From: Acanthococcus lagerstroemiae
Taxonomy: Eukaryota > Arthropoda > Insecta > Hemiptera > Eriococcidae
Reading direction: 5' to 3'
Assembly (NCBI GenBank): GCA_031841125.1
Contig: CM063111.1
Coordinates: 58,217,535 to 58,281,534, forward strand
DNA: 64,000 bases
Below, piece by piece: positions 24,234 through 35,569 of the stretch. Each line of letters opens with the position of its first letter. The first letter of the stretch is position 1. A program made the translations under genes and the position numbers. Below the pieces are notes generated by a model. The model had not been told where the DNA came from. It searched no databases and saw only the letters and a program-made list of their open reading frames with translations.

Positions 24234-24412
24234 TATTCGGACTTCCCAAGATTCAACAGAACCTTATCAACGTTAGGATTACATGAGATGCTAGGCATTG
24301 TTTACGTACAGTGTATCCTAACGTTGATAAGAATTCTATGGCACTATTTCCTGAAGTGCGGAAAGGGAGGAAGGCCCGATGCTAGCGCGCCATCGGTCTG
24401 GGAAGTCCGAAT
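24234..24412. repeat. Imperfect long hairpin
   Basis: Two nested pairs are visible. The outer pair is attcggacttccca (about 24235-24248) with tgggaagtccgaat near 24398-24411. The inner pair is cttatcaacgttaggat (about 24265-24281) with its exact complement near 24316-24332. Either an old MITE or a fold-back relic. Confidence 0.55.
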
Positions 24413-24462
24413 TATTTTTTATAAAATTATTCACTTGATTATACGCATTAACGGTAACATAC

Positions 24463-24872
24463 ATGTGACCTGGAATCATGAAATGTGCCTCTGGTGTCAA
24501 AAATCATTTTCCACACTTTTGACTGGTTCTTATGGAAACAATCACGCTCTTTTGATTGAAACAAATCGCAGCTTTCTATCTTCATTAGTTTTTCCACAAA
24601 TTGCGTTTAAAAATTGTGTCAAAAGTTGAAAAACATACGTTTATATTGCGTTGTGTGAAGCCGGCCAACAGGAAACCATCCGTTTACATGGCGTCGTGTG
24701 AAACGGGCCTACGGGAATGACAGAGAACAAGAATTCGAACCGCGGTTATCATAGCAACGCGTAAACGCACCACCACTGTGTGCACCACTACCGCACCATC
24801 CCATCTTTACATTCGTCTATCTTAAAAACCTGTTTTTGCATAAGAGGTACATTTCATGATTCCAGGTCACAT
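24463..24872. mobile_element. MITE, 410 bp, ~30-bp inverted ends
   Basis: The left end starts atgtgacctggaatcatgaa and the right end is its complement with about two changes. The inside is non-coding and has an internal repeat of the type 'cgttt(a/t)tat/catggcg-tgtgtgaa' (about 24640-24700). No target duplication could be read with confidence. Confidence 0.75.
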
Positions 24873-25316
24873 ATAATACAAACATAACAATTTATTATAT
24901 ATTTCCATATTCGTATATTATTACCAAGAAAACATTTTCAAGCGAAGGGGAGGGGAGTTCGAAGCAAGTATGACCAGACAAAATAGTGCCAAAAGAGTCG
25001 GCTCAGGAAACGTCCGTAATCAGTCAAAATACAGTCAAATGAGTGTCAAATGAGAGTCAGTAATGTCAACAGAATATCATTCAAGTCTCAGTCGGTCAAA
25101 AGTGCGTCAAGAAGTCAAAAATGCATCGGAGTGCTCCACCTGGTTGAAATGTTCGTCAAAATGTCAAAAAACCGCGTTAAAATTTGCAAAATTGATGTAG
25201 ATTAAATGTATGTCAATCTTTTGAGATTGGGCCTTTTCTTCCAAGTAAAAAGAGTTGGAACTGGCCCAGGGTACTCAAGAGTACTGGGAGTAACGCTGAA
25301 AAGAGTATATGTACTC

Positions 25317-25855
25317 GACCATGTCGAGAACTAACACCCACATGTCGAACATGTCCAGTGATTTAGTGCTCAAGACACTGAAGCATTCGCCACTGGTAGG
25401 GGTTGCAGAGTGCAGCGACCACGGCCGTGTACTGTGCGGCCGTTTTCGCAATTCTGCGCGTCTGTTTTGGCGTGGATGGAGTGGATTATCGCGCCGACAA
25501 TCACTCGTTTTCAGTGCAGTGCCCATTCAGCCATATCGCGATACGAAAACGCCCCTACCGAGGTCGAAACATCGAACGAATGATTATATGTATTCTCCGT
25601 TCTTCACTTCGGTTTAATGAAAAGGTTCGCCATCGACTCGGCTGCAGCTTGAAAACGAGGCTGATCGCCGGCACGATAATCTACTCCATCCTTGCCAAAA
25701 CTGACTCGCAGAATTGCGAAAACGAGAACTGCATAGTACAGGGCCGTGGTCGCCGCAAGTGGTCTGCGCACTCCGCAACCCCAACCGGCCACGAGTGCTC
25801 CAGTGTCTCGAGCTCTCAACCACTCGACATGTGGATGAGAGTTCTCGACATGGTC
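25317..25855. repeat. Large diverged inverted repeat (arms ~205 bp, loop ~122 bp)
   Basis: The left arm 25317-25519 and the complement of the right arm 25642-25855 align over their full length with many substitutions and small indels. Shared blocks include ttttcgcaattctgcg and accatgtcgagaact. Read toward the loop, both arms keep an open frame with nearly the same peptide (VFAILRVCFGVDGVDYRA versus VFAILRVSFGKDGVDYRA). I do not recognise this peptide. The arms are GC-richer than the surroundings. Confidence 0.85.
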
Positions 25856-26112
25856 AAAGAGAACATACCGGTGCCAATGGCTATTGCGACCAGAGAGCGT
25901 AACAGCGTATCGTTCATTGATCGACCAGACTAACGTAAGACCAGACCAACAACAAGCGGCAAGCACAGCAACAGCAACCAGTCATGACTAGGCGATTCGC
26001 CGAGACGTATCATATATCAAGTAGGAAGACATTGAAAATATTGTAATCATCGAAACGCGAGATGGATGACTGAAAATTTGTTCATGTCATCGGTGCGAAT
26101 ACCATTGCTTGT

Positions 26113-26600
26113 ACAGGGTGTTCAATGAATTTTCCCGTTTTGAATATCTTAGAAACGAAAAGTCGGATCAATGCACAGAGGAGGTTCTTCCTTGAGAGAT
26201 GGAATGTGCCCCTATTTTTGGAATCTTGAACGGCAACGTATCGAATAAAGTATGGAAGTAGAGGATTTTGGGTCGCTGATAACAAATATCGCATCAGGCT
26301 TTTGATTTGATCCCGATGTGGCGGGTCCCAAATTTGACTTTTTCTCCTTTTGAGAGGTCAAGTTAATTTTGATTAAAAAATTAAACTAGAATCAAAATAA
26401 GGTATTTTGGGTCGCTGATTAAGAATATCACGTCAAATTTTCGATCCGACCCACATTTGGGTCCCTTTATCCTTCTGAGGGATCAAGTTAATTTGATTAA
26501 GAAATTAAACTATTAGGTATCGCAATAGGGTATTTTAGGTCGCTGATTACGAATATCACATCAGATTTTTAATCCAAACCGGTTGGCGTACCAAATTTCA
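26113..26600 (+). repeat. Composite repeat: terminal unit plus ~130-bp tandem units
   Basis: The block starts with tgtacagggtgttcaatgaa and contains tttggaatcttgaacgg. Three degenerate units of about 130 bp follow, each with 'ttt(t/a)gggtcgctgattacgaatatc' and a 'gatcaagttaatttgattaa' stretch. The terminal unit reappears inverted at 34730-34897, and a tandem-type unit reappears inverted at 30610-30720. Confidence 0.7.
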
Positions 26601-26999
26601 AAAAGTTGAAGTCCTAGAAAAAAAATGTTTCAGACAAAAAATATTTCTCGTGAAATTTCCTTTAAAATGATTATTTGAAGTTGAGTATAGGCCGCATTGT
26701 TAGCCTTAAAATGTCCTAAAAAGTCGAATTTTCAACTTTCCATAAAAACGAACAAATTTCCGCGAGTATCTCGAAATTATGAGCTCCTACAAGAAAGTGT
26801 ATGATAAAAGAAAGATTTCTCGTGAAATATACCGCGACTCCTCCCCACAATGAATGCCAATAAATATGTAGCGAAATTTCCCGAAAAGTCCGATGTCCTG
26901 CCCAAATTTTGGAATAAGATTTCTTTCATAAAGCGGAACATCACAGACAAGGGGGTTCGGCTGAAATACAGGTGCCAGCGACCCTACCTATACCACCAT

Positions 27000-27345
27000 C
27001 GGCGGGGATTTCTTCCGTAACAAGTCACGCGATGTGTCGAATCAGGGGTACGCCACGTCACGGTCTCACAGTCTACAGTAATGGACGAATTGTGTGCCTC
27101 TATAGCCCGTATAGCCCCGAAATAGGTTCGATCGACACCTGCGCCGCAGTGGTGATGCGACTTCTTGATTCGTGTTGAATTGACAACCGCGTAAGGCTGC
27201 CTTTAGTTGAGGAAATAACCAAAAGGCGCAGGGGGCGAGGTCAGGACTATAGGGGGGTAGGGGTGAATTGTGATTTTCTTAGAAATCATCACCGCGGTGC
27301 AGATGTTTTTCTCCTCCTTACCGGCGGCGGAATACGCGAAAACAT
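27000..27345 (-). pseudogene. mariner-type transposase relic (third catalytic Asp region)
   Basis: Reading the minus strand from about 27265 gives PPYSPDLAPCAFWLFPQLKA, which matches the mariner signature around the third catalytic aspartate (YSPDLAP). The frame then degenerates with stops. Upstream of it (27255-27345) the usual mariner sequence is replaced by a block that recurs at 36415-36515. Broken and inactive. Confidence 0.75.
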
Positions 27346-27430
27346 TTGATAAATGGCAAGAACGAATGGATGCCTGCATAGCCATGAATGGCGCTTATTT
27401 TGAAAAAGATATTCGTGTACTTAATGAAGA
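27346..27430 (+). pseudogene. mariner-type transposase C-terminal relic, opposite strand
   Basis: The plus strand encodes KWQERMDACIAMNGAYFEKD and then a stop. This resembles the C-terminal end of mariner transposases (W-x5-C-I-x3-G-x-YFE). It is in opposite orientation to the neighbouring catalytic fragment, so the locus is rearranged or made of two insertions. Confidence 0.6.
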
Positions 27431-27739
27431 TGATGATTAATAAAAAATTTTGTAATCGAATGCTCTTTTTCCTTATTAAAGAAAATCTGTAAAAAACCTG
27501 TAGGGGTCAACGCATATGGTTTCTTTCAAATTGGTCTGGAACAGCGAGTTTTCAATCAAATGAGCTCGGCGTGGTCTCAATTGATAGCTAATGAACCAAA
27601 TTATTCCCGTACTGCGTTGAAACGCCGATAGGTAGCGTTGGTGGGCCGTACGAATTTTAGTCTCAGTTTCTTAGCGACAGCCTATGTAGATATCAAATTG
27701 ATTATATTATTACGAAACAACGTTTTCGGAATCAAATAT

Positions 27740-27890
27740 TAGACTGTAAAACGTATCCCGAGCCGATATTGACAGTGATCATAACTTAGTAGTAATGAAA
27801 TGCAAGCTTAAATTGAAGAAACTTGGTAGAAAAGAAGAGGTAAAAAGATGGAATTTGAAAAAGCTGGAAAACTAGAGGGAACAACTTTAT
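27740..27890 (+). mobile_element. LINE endonuclease C-terminal fragment
   Basis: It encodes ADIDSDHNLVVMKCKLKLKK then KRWNLKKLEN and a stop. SDHxLV is the end of the APE-type endonuclease domain. The same region of the LINE at 45.3-51.4 kb (ANVDSDHNL) is its closest relative in the window. Confidence 0.65.
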
Positions 27891-28339
27891 CTTTTCTATA
27901 TGCCCAGACGTACCACTGTGCTTAGTATTTGATTTTGGTATGTGGATGTCTGGACTTTTTCAAAATTAGTTTTTCCTTTGTTGAACCTCTTTTCATTCAG
28001 GGACATGAAGAGGGAGTTCCCAAGTAGTTCACATCCATCCGGATGGCTCAGGTCTTCAACACTATACTTCACCAAGGAAGTACGCTGAGGGCATGGGTCA
28101 TCGTGGACTCGCACAGACCCCCAGTGCAGACGTGGTTACGTTGCTCGTGAAAGTAAGAAAACATAAGTACTTGAAAAGTGTTCTCATAGCGAAAGAGCAT
28201 ACCTAATATTGACCCTGAATTCCGAGAACACGTGACTGTTCCTTAACAGCACAATGTTATATCTTTTACGCAAATTGTTGACTATTGTTGATATACATAC
28301 ATAATCCGAGGTATATTCTATAGTAGGTACCCGATAAAC

Positions 28340-29035
28340 TGTCATGGGCGTAGCCAGGTGAGGAGAGGAGGGGGAAAACTGGGGCGCTTGCCCCAGGAGA
28401 CAGAGACTGAAGTTATATTGTAGCGTGCATTACCCCACATTAATGGATATTTCAGCCGTAAAATAATAAAATAAAAAAAAAACATGTTTTTTGAAAATTC
28501 CAAGCATTTTTGCGAATATCTCTACAAACATGACTTATAAAGAAAAGTTGCATGGGACCTTTTTACAGAAAATTTAACAAGGAACATTTTGTTACTTGCA
28601 TTTTGGTCCTAAAGGGAATATATTTTTAGATAACTGTGATTTAGTCAGTAAAGATCGATTATGAAAGAAAAAATAACAAAAGCCACGTTCCTCGAAACTT
28701 CCACACATTTTTGCGACGATCTCAGGAAATATGCGTTCTGAATTAAACATTGGGTGTGATTTTTTTAAATAGAAAATTTAACAAGGAGCATTTCATGTTA
28801 TATGCATTTTGGTCCTGAAGTTGATATGTTCCTAGGTATTCGCGTCCTCAACATGCTAAACGTTAGATTGTTGTGGTTTTTTTGTGAAATCTTAATATTA
28901 CACATAACTTCAAGGTCAAATCGCCACGGGTTAATGACCTCAAATTTTTATGGCGAGTTTCTAGGTCCATTGGAACAAATTTTAGTGTGCGCTCAATCGA
29001 TTGGCGGGAACTTGTAAAATAAGGGACACCCTATC
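28340..29035. repeat. Unclassified repeat with a ~195-bp tandem duplication
   Basis: Two units at about 28485-28630 and 28680-28830 share 'catttttgcga-atctc', 'gaaaatttaacaagga' and 'gcattttggtcct'. The right edge, near 29030, ends gggacaccct. This complements the agggtgtcc motif found at the ends of other repeats in the 26-35 kb block. A gggcgtagccag motif at the left recurs at about 21806. Confidence 0.5.
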
Positions 29036-29059
29036 TGTATGCTATTTCTAAATTCGGAA

Positions 29060-30590
29060 ACAAGAGCCATGGCTAAAAATCTGAAAAAATAAAGCGCCAG
29101 GTAGCGACGGGATAAAAAACGAACACATTATTTACGGAGGTGAGCAGATGATCAAGGCAATCACCTCTCTCTTTAATAAAATTTGGTCCTCCGGGGAAAT
29201 ACCGAAAGCATGGAAACTTTCTGATGTAATTCTATACTATTCAAAAATGGAAATAGACATCAAATCGGAAATTACAAACCAATCAGTCTGTCCCAAACAA
29301 TCTCGAAAATCTTCTCCAAACTCGTGGAAACGAGAATAAAAAACTATTTGGAACTTCAACCACCCCCAAAACAGGCAGGATTTAGGAAGAACTATTCTCC
29401 ACTAGATCATCTCACACTATAAACCAAATTTTAGAAAAGTCCTCGGAATACAATCTGAATATAAGCTTGGCATTCATCGACTACAATAAGGCATTTGATT
29501 CTTTTGAGTCATCAGTACATGATACGAGCACCAAAAAAATCAGGGAGTCCCTTACCAAATTACCAAAATAATAGAAGACAATGTATTCAGGCCCAGAAAG
29601 TCGTATCATTACAGACAAAATGGGAGAATACTTTAGAATAAGAAAGGAGGTTCGTCAAGGGGACCCGCTGATGTCACCTAGTCTTTTTAACATGGCCATA
29701 GAGGAAGTTTTCAGACAGCTAGAATGGAAAAACAAAGGCTTAAATATCAACGGAATCAAAGTTTCGAACCTGAGGTTTGCAGACGATACAGTTCTTATAT
29801 CAGAATCACTGGCTGAGGTGGGAGAAATGATTCAAAAACTGAACGAAAGCGGAAAGTTAGCAGGCCTAACAATTAACATTGAAAAATCCAAAATTATAAC
29901 AACTCCCCCCCCCCCCCAAAAAAACACACACACACAAATCTTGGTCTGTAATAAAGAGCTTGAAATAGTCTCAGAAACAACGTAGGTATTTACAATTAAT
30001 CTTATTAGAAAAAAGAACCGAAAAAGAAATAGACCGCAGAATTACTCTGTCATGGAAAAAATTTTGGTCACTAAAACACATATTCAAAGGCAATTTTAAA
30101 AATGTTCAAAAAGGAGAGATCTTTAACATGTGTGTTGCACCAGTTCTCACATACGGCACCCCAACCTGGTCCCCTACTGCCAGGCTACTCAAAAAGATTA
30201 AAACAGCCCAAAATTCAATGATGCGCTCCATTCTAGGTATAAAAATAAAGGACAAAATCAATCTAAAAGTAACCCGGAAAAAACTTCCAAACGTAAAAAA
30301 TTGTGTACAACTAATTAGAAACCTAAAATGGGGATGGGTGGGGCACGTTGCGAGACTACCTCAAGATAGATTGTCTTACCAAGCCACCTTCTGTTTCTTA
30401 AGTCATAAAACAAGAAGCAGAGGAAAACAAAAAACTAGATGGAGGGACGAGATCGACGGTTATATCAAAAATAAACCGGATTACCCAAGATCGAAAGGAA
30501 TGGGAGAGTGTGACGGGTACCTTTGCCCTCCATGGGCCGGGGTACTTTCGGAACGAGGGCGAAGCACGTGGGAGCTGTATGCAGTGTAGA
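29060..30590 (+). mobile_element. RTE-type LINE, reverse transcriptase and C-terminal part, broken
   Basis: Pieces of one RT occur in order across several frames: SLFNKIWSSGEIPKAWKLSD (29.16 kb), LSQTISKIFSKLVETRIKNY (29.3), AFIDYNKAFDS (29.47), VRQGDPLMSPSLFNMAIEEV (29.65) and LRFADDTVLIS (29.77, the catalytic ADD box). A C-terminal segment follows, with WGWVGHVARLPQDR and RGKQKTRWRDEI (30.33-30.45). The VDYEKAFDS-like and LEEIFRKLEWKNKG-like motifs fit the RTE/BovB lineage. The endonuclease domain is missing and the ORF has frameshifts, so it is dead. Confidence 0.85.
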
Positions 30591-30609
30591 TACTCTTCGC
30601 ATTCTTTCC

Positions 30610-30785
30610 AGTAAGATTAACTTGGCCTCTAAGGAGAAAAAACCAAATTTGGGGCCCACATCGGGATCAGATTAAAAATCTGATCTAATATTCGTAATCA
30701 GCAATCCAGAATACCGTTCTTTTGATACCGTGCTCGATATAATGTGACCGGCTCCGAAGAAAGGTCTATAGTGTACATTTTGGCG
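30610..30785 (-). repeat. Inverted copy of the 26-kb tandem unit joined to a 37-bp end motif
   Basis: The complement reads 'attgctgattacgaatatt-agatcagatttttaatc', matching the units at 26265-26590. It is joined to a block (30738-30778) containing gtgaccggctccgaagaaag, which recurs inverted at about 34677-34711. Confidence 0.65.
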
Positions 30786-30865
30786 GTTTTGGGGTTTTGA
30801 CAGTTTTAGGACCTTCAAAGCATGTTCTTTCACGTGAGCCAGGTTTAGAGTCTCAGAAAAATTTA

Positions 30866-33800
30866 TACAGGGTGTTCCACGAAAGTCCCCCCCCCCTGTT
30901 TTTTCACGAACCGATGGGCAGATCTTCCCGGGACGAAAATGATTTCCCAGTCGTAAGGTCTAGTTTCTCTTGAGCTTAAAAAATTTTCTCCCCCTTTCAC
31001 GGGGGGCTGGAACCTACCACCAACTTCGGAATCTTAAATAGGAAGGTATGCCTTTATGCACCTTGTTGGAAAGGCCATTTACTCCAAAATACGAATCCGT
31101 GGGAATCAAAAAATTAAAATTTATCAATTTTTTTGGGGGGGGGGGGGGTAAGGGACCTAGAGATGACTAAAATCCACCCAGAATCAAAGTGTGGTGACCT
31201 ATCAAACGAACTACCGAACATGGGGTTTTCCAGGTCGCTGATTTCGAAAATTGCCTTATTTTTTCGATTTGACTAACTCAGGGGGCAGAACATTCAAAAA
31301 TTTGGGGCAGAAGGGGTTATTTTACATGTTTTTTATTTTCGCTGATACAATGTCTTCATGCACCTTGTTGGAAAGGCCTCTTTCTCCCAAAAGTAGAATC
31401 CGTGAAAATTTTTTGAAATTCGTCAATTTTGGGGGGCGAGGTGGCCTAGAGGTGACCAAAATCCGCCCAGAATCAAAGTGTGATGACCTATCAAACGAAC
31501 TACCAAAAAGGGGGTTTTCTAGGTCGCTGATTTCAAATAATTGCCTTATTTTTCCAATTTAACCCGTTTTAGAGTTTTAAAATCCAAATTTTCAACCTAA
31601 AATTGGTTCCATTATTCACAAATTTTTGACTTTCTGAATGCAGATTATTAAAGTCGCTTTATGCACATCGTTGAATAGAAAACTTCCTCCAGAGTATGAA
31701 TTCGTGAAAAAAATTTCAAAATTTATCAATTTTCGGGGTAAGGGGTCCAGAGATGACCAAAATCCGTCCAAAATTGAAGTATTATGACCTAGCAAAAAGA
31801 CTATCGAAAAGGCGATTTTCGAGGTCGCTGATTCCGGATATCACATTTTTCCCCTAATTCAACGCGTTTCAGAGCCTTACAAAATTATAGACCCAAAAGT
31901 GGTTCTAATTGACAAATTTTTGAGTTTCTTAGCTCAAGTTATCAAAATGGCATCATGCACATCGCTGGATCAGACAGTTCCTCCAAAATAGAATTCGTGA
32001 AGAAAAATTGCAAATTCATCAATTTTGGGGAACGGGGTGTAACGCCAGCCAAAACCTATCCAAAATCAAATACCTAAAAGAGGTGCAGGGTGAGTTTTGA
32101 GAATGACCCTCCCCCCCTGTTTTTTTCTCGAATAATTGTCGGATTGCTCCCAAACAAAATGCGATCTTCGTGTACCGTGGTCTAGTTTCCTGCGGGCACA
32201 AGAAATTTTCTCCCCCATATTTTGGGGGCTGGAACGTACCACTAACTTTGGAATCTTAAATGGGAAGGTATGTTCTTATGCACCTTGTTGCAAAGATCTC
32301 TCCGCTCCAAAATTGAATCGGCGGAAAAAATTCAAAATTTATCAATTTTAGGGGGCCAAGGCGCCTATAATTGGGGGAAATCCATCCAGAATCAAAGTGT
32401 GATGACCTAGGAATTTCTAATTGTTCTGAGAAAATTCAAAGAAAAACTTACGTTAGAATGGTCAAAAATCGATACCACAAATGTCACTCCAGTTTTTGTA
32501 ACCTTACTTTTGGAAATTTGGGAATTTCATCGAAGATCTTTGGGAAAATTTTCCAATGATTTTCATTAAAAATTTTGGAGGAAAAATCTCATAGGAAATA
32601 AGTTGATGGAAAACTACAATGGTTTTGGAGAATTTTGTCAATGATTTTCAGGGAAAATGTTGCATGATCTCCGAGGAATTCCATCAAAAATTTCTTGAGG
32701 AATTTTGTCAGAAATTTTTGGGGAGAAATTGCAATAATTCTAATCTTTAGGAAAATCATTCGATAATTTCTGAAGAATTTCATTAGGAAACATTTGGGGA
32801 AAGGCTCCGATCGTTTTTGAAGATTTTCATCAAAAATCTTCAGGAAAAATGTTCGAGGATTTTAGAAAAATTTCATCGAATTTCTTTGGGAAAATTTTCC
32901 GATGCTTTTGATGGAACTACATCAAAAATTTTTGAGAAAAAAATCCTTGGGTTTTTTCATTTTTTTTTATTATTAACAAGCTTAATGCTGAACTGAAGAA
33001 TCTTATCGGACATTTCTGGAAAAAATTTCCAATGTTTCCCAGAGAATTTCTTTAAAATTCTTAGGGAAAATATTCTGATAATTTTTGTAGAATTTCATTA
33101 AGAGAAAAACTCCTACGATTTTTGAAGTATCAACAATGTTCAGAAAAAATGTTCTCCGAAGAAATTCATCGAAGATTTTTGGTGAAAATCTCCGAGAATT
33201 TTCAAGAAATTTCACTGGAAATTTTCGGAAGCAAATTCCGGTAATTTTTGATACAACTAACCTCCAGGAAAAATGTTTTCCGAAGAAATTCATCGAAAAT
33301 CTGCAAGAATAATCTTCGATAATCTTTAAGGAATTTCATGAGAAATTCTTGGGAAAAAATTGCAATAATGTCCAAAGGTAGAAAAATACAGGAAAAATCC
33401 CGGATAATTTTCAAAGGAAGTTCATCAGAAACGGAAAGAAAAATAATTTCAGATTTTCTCCAACAGTTTGCAAACAAAAAAAGCGAACGAATCACTTTCT
33501 GAACAAAAAATCCTAGGTCATCACACTACAATATTCTCGGTGGATTTTCTCCAATTGTAGGCCCACTGGCCCCCTAAAATTGATCAAATCAGAATTTTTT
33601 TCACGGATTCTAATTTTGGGGGAAGAGATTTTTTCAACAAGGTGCATGAAGTCATGGTGTCAGTGAACATAAAAAACGTAAAAAAATGGATCCCTGCTCC
33701 CCCAAATTTTTGAATTTTCTGCCCCTGAATGGGTCAAATTGGAAAAATAACGCAATATTCGATATCCACGACCTGAAACCCCCTTTTTTGATATTTCGTT

Positions 33801-34411
33801 CGATAGGTCATCACACTTTGATTCTGGGTGGATTTCCCCCAATTTTAGGCCCCCTGGCCTCCTAAAATTGATGAATTTTGAATCTTTTCCGCGAATTCAA
33901 TTTTGGGGGGAAGAGGCCTTTCCAACAAGGTGCATAAAGACATTGTATCAGCGAAAATAAAAAACATTTAAAATAACCCCTTCTGCCCCAAATTTTTGAA
34001 TGTTCTGTCCCCTGGGTTAGTCAAATCGAAAAAATAAGGCAGTATTCGAAATCAGCGACCTGGAAAACCCCATTTTCGATAGTTCGTTTGATAGGTCACC
34101 GCACTTTGATTCTGGGTGAATTTTGGTCATCTCTAGGCCCCTTGCCCCCCAAAATTGATAAATTTTGATTTTTTTCTACGGATTCGTATTTTGGAGTAAA
34201 TGACCTTTCCAACGAGGTGCATAAAGGCATACCTTCCTATTTAAGATTACGAAGTTGGTGGTAGGTTCCAGCCCCCCGTGAAAGGGGGAGAAAATTTTTT
34301 AAGCTCAGGAGAAACTAGATGTTACGACTGGAAAATCATTTTCGTCCCGGGAAGATCTGCCCATCGGTTCGTGAAAAAACAGGGGGGGGGACTTTCGTGG
34401 AACACCCTGTA
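30866..34411. mobile_element. Foldback element: 3.5-kb palindrome with long composite arms
   Basis: Both ends read tacagggtgttccacgaaag, inverted to each other. The outer ~700 bp of each arm can be aligned base by base and differ at only a few percent. Each arm is made of ~300-bp units, each with 'gaccaaaatcc-ccagaatcaaagtg', 'gacctatcaaacgaacta' and 'aggtcgctgatttcgaa' (starts near 31165, 31457, 31757 and 32370 on the left; mirrored on the right). The middle (about 32410-33490) is a ~55-bp minisatellite-like array of 'ggaaaattttc-atgattttc-tcaaaaattttt'. There is no transposase. Flanking TA on each side is compatible with a TA target duplication. Confidence 0.85.
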
Positions 34412-34639
34412 TGTTCCTGTACAGTGGTTTGAAAATTTTTGATTTTGTGAAGTTTTCTTATAATTGTGGTTTTCTCACTCAGAGTGTCGTGAATACTTGT
34501 TGAGAAAAAAGTTCCAGGCACTCACATGAACAACAAAAAGCCTAGGAGACAGTGTAATAATGGAATAATACATAAACATAAGCTGGTAACACTGCAGGCA
34601 GAACGCTAAATACCCGTTATTATACGGGAACACTGTATT

Positions 34640-34897
34640 GCTTAACTTTAAACGCGTTTTTCTCGAAAACGCGTTTTGTACACTATAGACCTTTCTTCGG
34701 AGCCGGTCACATATGTTCCCATGCAAGATTCCAAAGGTAGGTGCGCGCCCCAGCCCCTCTCACCCGGGCAGGGGGATATTTTTACGACAAAAGGCGGACC
34801 TTACCAAACGAAGAACCTTTTATGGTGCGCAGTGATGCGACACACTTTGTTCCGACCACATTCAGAAGGGCGAAATTGACTGGACACCCTGTACAGC
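34640..34897 (-). repeat. Terminal unit of the composite repeat, inverse of 26113-26240
   Basis: The complement starts ctgtacagggtgtccagtca and shares 'ttctgaat', 'ggttcttc' and 'tttggaatcttg-a-ggaac' with 26113-26240 in the same order. It continues into the gtgaccggctccgaagaaag block, shared with 30738-30778, and a perfect aaaacgcgtttt-type palindrome (34652-34676). Confidence 0.65.
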
Positions 34898-35569
34898 GGA
34901 GTCTGATGGCTTCGTGGCTTCGGCACGGCACACGCAGTCAATATGGACGCGCGGGTACAGAAGACAGGACGAAACGAGAGTCAGAACCAGCCTCTCTATA
35001 CAGTTAGCATAAAATCAAAACTTTGAAATATAGGTACGTTTCGTTGAAGGTGAAAAAAGAAAGAGGTGAAGGTTACTCGGTGTATAGGTATGCACAGAGA
35101 TACACATATAGCAAATACTGGCCTTAATTTGAATATACACTCCGACAGGTCTACCGATCTATCGTTTAACCGAACTCGTCTCGGATTTCAATGCGCTCGT
35201 TACCAACCATTTTCCCAACTATTCAGTTCTTTCCGATCATTTCGCCCATCGAGACACACAGTCATTTTTTGTCGCAAGTGTAGCAGCAGACAGAAGAGCG
35301 CACAGTGCACCGTGTCTCGCCCGCAGATCTGCGTCGCTCTTTCGCCGCGGATGACATCGCGACGGCGACGATGTGTCCCGAAGAGCTCGCACGATACACC
35401 GAACTCGGTTTTCTAAATTCGTTAACCCGCAGGACGTTACGCAGTTTTGACCGGCAGTTGTTTTCATCTTTGCTTTTCGGTTTTATTATAATAATTTATA
35501 TACGATATTTATACGTTTCGCCGAAGGTTTTTACGAAAATATTATTTCCTTCGCTCGACGAGTAATATT
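34898..35569 (+). promoter_or_regulatory. Probable promoter and 5' UTR of the PDZ gene
   Basis: The base composition changes to GC-richer, CpG-containing sequence, unlike the repeat block before it. An upstream ORF (about 35305-35565) ends five bases before the PDZ start codon. No clear TATA box was identified, so the transcription start is unknown. Confidence 0.4.

Noticed and set aside
25403..25966. ORFs of 176 (+) and 120 (-) codons taken as genes
   Set aside because: They are the two strands of one inverted repeat. The shared peptide comes from the arms, and no family or splice context supports a gene.
32600..33500. Repeated minus-strand ORFs with peptides like KIFDEFLRRTFF
   Set aside because: They are translations of the minisatellite core of the foldback, with unit-like peptide repetition and no start or splice context.
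31130..34140. Regularly spaced ~300-bp repeats considered as a CRISPR-like array
   Set aside because: The organism is eukaryotic, the units are long and nearly whole-unit repeats without unique spacers, and they mirror each other as foldback arms.
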